Below are positions 15,439 through 19,162 of a DNA stretch of 19,162 bases, piece after piece; position 1 is the first letter of the stretch; each line of letters begins with the position of its first letter. Source of the stretch: Bacillota bacterium (GTDB taxonomy: Bacteria; Bacillota; Clostridia; Saccharofermentanales; DTU023); the NCBI GenBank assembly GCA_023388605.1, contig JAEWFX010000065.1:1-19162 (forward strand), written 5' to 3'. The notes below the pieces were generated by a model that ran no database searches, was not told the DNA's origin, and saw only the letters and a program-made list of their open reading frames with translations. The translations under genes and the position numbers were made by a program.

Positions 15439-16323
15439 TTATTCGAAGCGTTGTAATAGCGATTCGAAATCTTTTTTGTAGACGATTTTGACATTGATAC
15501 CTGGATACAATTCACGCAGTAAACGCAATTTTTTATTTTTTTGACTGACATATTTTTGGTTCATCGTGGTCAGCTCAAGATAGAGGTTAAATTTGGGCAG
15601 ATAAAAATCAGGTGAAAAAGCCAGGCTAACACGTCCTTGCTCATCCCATTCGACTGGAAAAAAACGTGGCTCGTAGCGCCAATCAATCTGGTAGAGGTCG
15701 AGGATATCGGCGAATTCACGTTCATCGTCATTCTTGAAATGAGGTATGGCAGTGAGCTTTATACAAGCGTCTTCATCGCCGTGTCTAGGTGAGGCGATCT
15801 TCTGTAGAGTCTCAAATTCAGAGAGCAGGACTTGTACAGCAGAAATACAGCAATTACCTGCCATGCGGTGCAGATTGAAGATGGCGTGATAATCTGCTTC
15901 CTCTGCGACGCGTCCACAGAGTGTGAGTTGATGACGGCGTATACTGCGTTCTAATTGTTTGAGTTCATCGGTATGCTTTACGGTGTTCGGCACAATTATT
16001 TTGAGGTGCAGATAATACGGATCTTCCCCGAGGATCAGAGCGGCGTTGTGATCGATGAGGATAAAGTTCTCTAGTTTTGCCAGTTCCTGTATTTTTTCTC
16101 TGTAGACAGACAAAAAAGTTTCGGAGTTTTCTGGGGATATTGTATGTAGCCAAACTTTAGAGCTCTGTTGCAGTTGTCGTATCATCTGCTCGGATACGAG
16201 GGGAGAAAAAATTTTTACCAATAACTGTGTGGTATCTATAACTGGAAAATTGATTTTTTTGGAGAGAGACTCAGCGAGAGGCCGAATATCGTTCCCTGCC
16301 GCGTGGGCGATCGTGATTAACAT
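15439..16323 (-). CDS. Cytidylate-kinase-like domain fused to PD-(D/E)xK nuclease-like domain
   Basis: A 294-residue protein with two parts. Residues 1 to about 175 resemble the cytidylate-kinase-like (AAK6-like) family: an opening strand, a loop where the P-loop should be, and a late ADYHAIFNLHRMAGN block like the YDLVINT region. The P-loop is degenerate (AHAAGNDIRPLA, no GxGGR or GK), so kinase activity is unlikely. Residues about 198-294 look like a PD-(D/E)xK nuclease core: Glu203, SPDFYLP with Asp239, then LYLELT with Glu250, and a basic helix KNKKLRLLRELYP. The usual ExK Lys is Thr252; Lys264 or Lys265 could substitute. I do not know a characterised homologue. An AAAGGAG box sits just upstream of the ATG, and the HPRT-like gene follows in the same operon. 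Confidence 0.65.
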   Translation of the reverse strand: MLITIAHAAGNDIRPLAESLSKKINFPVIDTTQLLVKIFSPLVSEQMIRQLQQSSKVWLHTISPENSETFLSVYREKIQELAKLENFILIDHNAALILGEDPYYLHLKIIVPNTVKHTDELKQLERSIRRHQLTLCGRVAEEADYHAIFNLHRMAGNCCISAVQVLLSEFETLQKIASPRHGDEDACIKLTAIPHFKNDDEREFADILDLYQIDWRYEPRFFPVEWDEQGRVSLAFSPDFYLPKFNLYLELTTMNQKYVSQKNKKLRLLRELYPGINVKIVYKKDFESLLQRFE

Positions 16324-16350
16324 AGGTCTCCTTTGTGGATCAGTACCTAA

Positions 16351-16379
16351 ATTTTAACATAACTCGCTGATAGACTTCA
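16351..16379 (-). promoter_or_regulatory. Putative promoter of the kinase/nuclease-like and HPRT-like operon
   Basis: On the minus strand TGTTAAAAT is an extended -10 (TG, one base, TAAAAT at 16351-16356). The hexamer 17 bases upstream, TGAAGT, is a weak -35. It lies about 28 bases before the ATG at 16323, in the 88-base gap between divergent genes. Inferred from sequence. Confidence 0.4.
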
Positions 16380-16380
16380 T

Positions 16381-16386
16381 GATAAT
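16381..16386 (+). promoter_or_regulatory. Putative -10 element for the membrane protein / NYN operon
   Basis: GATAAT matches five of six bases of TATAAT, but no good -35 is seen at 16-18 bases upstream. Its expected start near 16393 falls inside the longer possible reading frame beginning at 16379. That supports translation from ATG 16412 rather than 16379. Confidence 0.3.
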
Positions 16387-16411
16387 ATTTAGAAGAGAAT
16401 ACGGAGAAAGC

Positions 16412-17272
16412 ATGAAGAATAAACTGAGAGAAATCTTGAAGATAATACGTCAACTGGTTGTTTTACTGGTTTTGGGCGTATGTATATTTTTTCTGTGGCG
16501 TATTGTCGACAGACATGCAGTCAGTGAAAGTATACTGTGGAAATCTATCCGCTACCTCAGCTATGCCAGCATAGTGGTCTTTGTGTTGACGGCGATATAT
16601 ACAGCGATTCGTATCTTCCATAATTATGGACTAAGACGTTTTGAACCGGGAAATCCGGAGAGTCTGCAACAATTAGCTAAGATCAAACGCTATCATCTAC
16701 AAGACCCACTGACCAAGCAAGCTTTGGCACATCCGATCGCTAAATCTTTGATCCGAGAAGCACTATTAGTGCAAGGATATGAAGAAATCAAAATTTATCG
16801 AGAACTTACGGTGTATGAACGTAAAAGAAAAAGTATTTTGTCCTGGCGTGGTCAACCTATGGACCGAGTATTTTTGGCAACTCGTAAGGATACCAATGTC
16901 ATCGCCATCGACAATCTATTGATGAATATCAGCAATCTCACTGCAGCTGACCATAAGACAAAACGCTACTGTTCGAATTATGTTTTGTTAGCTACGCAGA
17001 TGTCTGATATCTCGGAAGCGTATTCCATCGGGGCAGGTATCGTCAATTATCTTTCAGACGCGACTAGCAATTACCTGTTGCCGTTGATGATATCCACTAA
17101 TTATGGTTTGGTATTCTATCCAGAAGATGTATCTGATCTACCTATGAAGCAATCCATGGCTTTCCGTAGTTTTCGCAATAATCTACTTACAGATCTCAAG
17201 AGACTGGCAGAGGCAGCAAGACGCAATCTAGCTGCTGAAACTCAAGTGCGGAGGGATAATGGCAACGAATAG
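16412..17272 (+). CDS. Membrane protein of unknown function (two N-terminal helices, cytoplasmic domain)
   Basis: A 286-residue protein I do not recognise. Two hydrophobic segments, at about residues 14-31 and 47-63 from the chosen start, are separated by a short loop; about 220 residues then follow that are probably cytoplasmic, given the many basic residues after the second segment (RIFHNYGLRRF). The soluble part contains short strands and helices (LIREALLVQGYEEIKIYREL, RVFLATRKDTNVIAI) but no motif I can name. ATG 16412 has GGAGAAAG just upstream and is preferred to an in-frame ATG at 16379, which has no ribosome site. The end overlaps the NYN gene by 14 bases, so the two products are probably made together and may interact. 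Confidence 0.75.
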   Translation: MKNKLREILKIIRQLVVLLVLGVCIFFLWRIVDRHAVSESILWKSIRYLSYASIVVFVLTAIYTAIRIFHNYGLRRFEPGNPESLQQLAKIKRYHLQDPLTKQALAHPIAKSLIREALLVQGYEEIKIYRELTVYERKRKSILSWRGQPMDRVFLATRKDTNVIAIDNLLMNISNLTAADHKTKRYCSNYVLLATQMSDISEAYSIGAGIVNYLSDATSNYLLPLMISTNYGLVFYPEDVSDLPMKQSMAFRSFRNNLLTDLKRLAEAARRNLAAETQVRRDNGNE

Positions 17273-18116
17273 TAAAGACGATCGGCTAGCGGTTTTGATC
17301 GACGCCGATAATATCTCAAATAAATACCTCAAATGCATGATGGAGGAGATTGCTCGTTATGGCAATCCGACCATCAAACGTATATACGGTGATTGGACAC
17401 GCCCCAATCTAGCTGGTTGGAAAACTCTATTGTTGGATAACGCTCTCACGCCAGTACAACAGTTCAGCTATACTTCCGGCAAAAATTCCACAGACTCTGC
17501 TTTGATCATCGAAGCTATGGATATTCTCTACAGCGGAGAAATAGACGCTTTTTGTTTGGTATCTAGCGACAGCGATTTCACACGTCTTGCTACTCGCCTA
17601 CGGGAGGCAGGCAAGATGGTCTACGGTATAGGCGAAGAGAAAACACCCATACCCTTCGTCAAAGCTTGTGATCGCTTCATCTTCTTAGAAGTTTTAGCTG
17701 CAGATGAGGCAGCAGAGACAGAAGAAGAGGTAGTCGCTACTAGTCGCAAGAATTCAGAATCCAAGAATCAACGCAATAACAAGCAAGAGAAGAATCAGCA
17801 GCGACGTGCCATACGACAGATCGATTATCCTCTGGTACAGCTGATCATCCAGAGTATTGAAGACCTCTGTGATGATAATGGTTGGGCCTATCTAGGAGAT
17901 TTAGGAAATCTTTTGGTCAAAAAACAACCATCCTTCGATACACGTGTATATGGTTATAAACAGTTGAATAAATTACTGGAGGCTCTGCCTTATTTTGAGA
18001 TGGAGCGTCGAGAAACTAGCAGTAATTTTCAAAATACTCGTCACGTATTCGTACGTGTCAAAGATTCAGTGCTAGCTAATATCGGAACAGGTCACAAATT
18101 AGAATTTGTTTTTTAG
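17259..18116 (+). CDS. NYN domain ribonuclease-like protein with C-terminal LOTUS/OST-HTH-like domain
   Basis: A 285-residue protein of the LabA/DUF88 (NYN) class. The NYN domain is a PIN-like fold that usually cuts RNA with metal-bound acidic residues; here these are Asp15 (LIDADN), Asp79 (STDSALI) and Asp104 and Asp106 (SSDSDF), all present, so activity is plausible. The domain covers about residues 8-147. A charged, Gln/Asn/Lys-rich linker follows, and about 188-270 resembles an OST-HTH/LOTUS domain (YPLVQLIIQSIEDLCDDNGWAYLGDLGNLL, then the basic tail RHVFVRVK), an RNA-binding module. The ATG follows GGAGGG by 3 bases and lies inside the upstream membrane protein gene, so RNA cleavage might be tethered near the membrane (inference). 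Confidence 0.9.
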   Translation: MATNSKDDRLAVLIDADNISNKYLKCMMEEIARYGNPTIKRIYGDWTRPNLAGWKTLLLDNALTPVQQFSYTSGKNSTDSALIIEAMDILYSGEIDAFCLVSSDSDFTRLATRLREAGKMVYGIGEEKTPIPFVKACDRFIFLEVLAADEAAETEEEVVATSRKNSESKNQRNNKQEKNQQRRAIRQIDYPLVQLIIQSIEDLCDDNGWAYLGDLGNLLVKKQPSFDTRVYGYKQLNKLLEALPYFEMERRETSSNFQNTRHVFVRVKDSVLANIGTGHKLEFVF

Positions 18117-18125
18117 GGGGAACAG

Positions 18126-19162
18126 ATGAAGTTACGTGTGGGAATGTTGACGAGCGGCGGTGATTGTCAGGGACTAAACCCGACTATGAGAGGCGTCGCC
18201 AAAGCGCTCTATGAAAAAGAACCAAAGACCGAGATTATAGGCTTTCTGAACGGTTATCACGGGCTGATGTTCAGCAATTACAAACGCATGAAACCCAGTG
18301 ATTTCTCAGGCATCCTGACAGAGGGTGGAACTATACTCGGAACCTCGCGTCAACCTTTTAAACAGATGCTGAATCCATTGTACGATGATGATCCGGATAG
18401 CATCACAAAGCTTCAGGCCATGCTAGATACCTACAATGATCTACAGCTAGATGCCCTAGTCGTGCTCGGCGGCAACGGCACTCAGAAGACAGCCAATCTC
18501 TTGCGTGAAAATGGCTGTAATGTTGTTCATCTGCCTAAGACTATCGACAACGATCTCTACGGTACAGACGTGACTTTTGGTTTCCAGAGTGCAGTGAATA
18601 TCGCCACTATGGTCATCGACGGCATACACAGCACCGCTACTTCTCATGGTCGTGTCTTCATCGTCGAAGTCATGGGTCACAAGGTAGGCTGGCTCACTCT
18701 ATACGCAGGTTTGGCTGGTGGAGCAGATGTCATCCTCATCCCAGAGATACCCTATGATCCTATGCAGATCGTCAAAGCATTGAATCAGCGTGAGAAAAAC
18801 AATAAGCGTTTCTCAATAATCGCCATCGCCGAAGGTGCTCAGAGTATCGAGGAGTCAAAACTATCCAAAAAAGAATTGGCAGAGAAATACAAGAAAATAC
18901 CCTTCCGCTCATCTGCTTATGCCCTCGCGGATACCCTAAACCAATTGATGGTTCAGGAAGTGCGTTGCACCATACCTGGACACTATCAACGCGGCGGTCA
19001 ACCCTCAGCCTATGACCGTGTGCTCTGCACCCAATTAGGCGTCTGTGCCGCTGATATGATCCTCGAGCAGGATTTTGGCAAGATGGCAGCGGTGGTGAAT
19101 GGCAAAATATCTCGTGTGCCATTAGAAGATGTGGCGGGCAAACTAAAAGAGGTCAATCTAGA
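18126..19162 (+). CDS. pfkA: 6-phosphofructokinase (3' end outside window)
   Basis: Phosphorylates fructose 6-phosphate to the 1,6-bisphosphate in glycolysis. The frame is open from ATG 18126 (AGGGGGAA just before it) to the window edge, 345 full codons. Seen in order are TSGGDCQGLN (nucleotide-binding start), VVLGGNGTQKTA, LPKTIDNDLYGTD (catalytic Asp), EVMGHKVGW and IAIAEGAQ. At the two positions that separate ATP from PPi enzymes (E. coli 104 and 124) it has Gly and Lys, a mixed pattern, and the metal-binding Asp103 is Asn. ATP use is more likely from the Gly, but donor choice cannot be settled here. It starts 9 bases after the NYN stop, so it may be co-transcribed with that pair. Confidence 0.92.
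   Translation, partial: MKLRVGMLTSGGDCQGLNPTMRGVAKALYEKEPKTEIIGFLNGYHGLMFSNYKRMKPSDFSGILTEGGTILGTSRQPFKQMLNPLYDDDPDSITKLQAMLDTYNDLQLDALVVLGGNGTQKTANLLRENGCNVVHLPKTIDNDLYGTDVTFGFQSAVNIATMVIDGIHSTATSHGRVFIVEVMGHKVGWLTLYAGLAGGADVILIPEIPYDPMQIVKALNQREKNNKRFSIIAIAEGAQSIEESKLSKKELAEKYKKIPFRSSAYALADTLNQLMVQEVRCTIPGHYQRGGQPSAYDRVLCTQLGVCAADMILEQDFGKMAAVVNGKISRVPLEDVAGKLKEVNL

Noticed and set aside
18772..19122. A 116-codon minus-strand frame opposite the phosphofructokinase gene
   Set aside because: The plus strand encodes a clear phosphofructokinase here; the opposite frame has no recognisable motif.

Overview
The window reads as a stretch of chromosome from a low-to-mid GC Gram-positive, clostridia-like bacterium. 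The main taxonomic clue is the chain ireB-ruvX-DUF1292, which is the conserved Firmicutes yrzL-yrrK-yrzB arrangement. Clean Shine-Dalgarno sites, many ATGA or short overlaps, a stand-alone DUF2156 protein and the CPBP protease agree with this. I cannot place the family with confidence. No insertion sequence, phage gene, CRISPR array, tRNA or rRNA is visible.

Layout. (1) Positions 1-2944: the 3' part of an RNase R gene, cut by the window edge, overlaps mtaB (tRNA methylthiotransferase). (2) 2984-4778: an extended -10 promoter precedes ireB, ruvX, a DUF1292 protein and a second, longer DUF1292 protein with a Gln/Arg-rich N-terminal region; these genes overlap. (3) 4856-14354: eight tightly packed same-strand genes, probably one transcription unit: DUF2156 acyl-/aminoacyl-transferase-like protein, CPBP membrane protease, a 1048-residue membrane-anchored surface protein, an ABC ATPase and permease of the zinc/manganese type, a membrane acyltransferase, an AlaX-type alanyl-tRNA editing protein and a YfcE-type phosphoesterase. 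Envelope modification and metal uptake are the visible themes. (4) 14355-14892: no convincing gene, but a terminator whose 3' arm carries a perfect TTGACA box. That box fits a promoter for a roughly 400-nt structured RNA that ends in its own terminator. I do not recognise the RNA class. (5) 14893-16323, minus strand: an HPRT-like phosphoribosyltransferase with key active-site residues changed, preceded in the same operon by a protein joining a degenerate cytidylate-kinase-like domain to a PD-(D/E)xK nuclease-like domain. (6) 16412-19162, plus strand: a two-helix membrane protein of unknown function, a NYN ribonuclease-like protein with a C-terminal LOTUS/OST-HTH-like domain, and a 6-phosphofructokinase gene cut by the right edge.

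The most unusual part is 14400-18116. It holds an unclassified structured RNA convergent with a two-gene operon of atypical nucleotide-handling and nuclease-like proteins. That operon is divergent from a membrane-protein/NYN-nuclease pair. Whether these act together is inference; the sequence shows only their proximity and their odd features.
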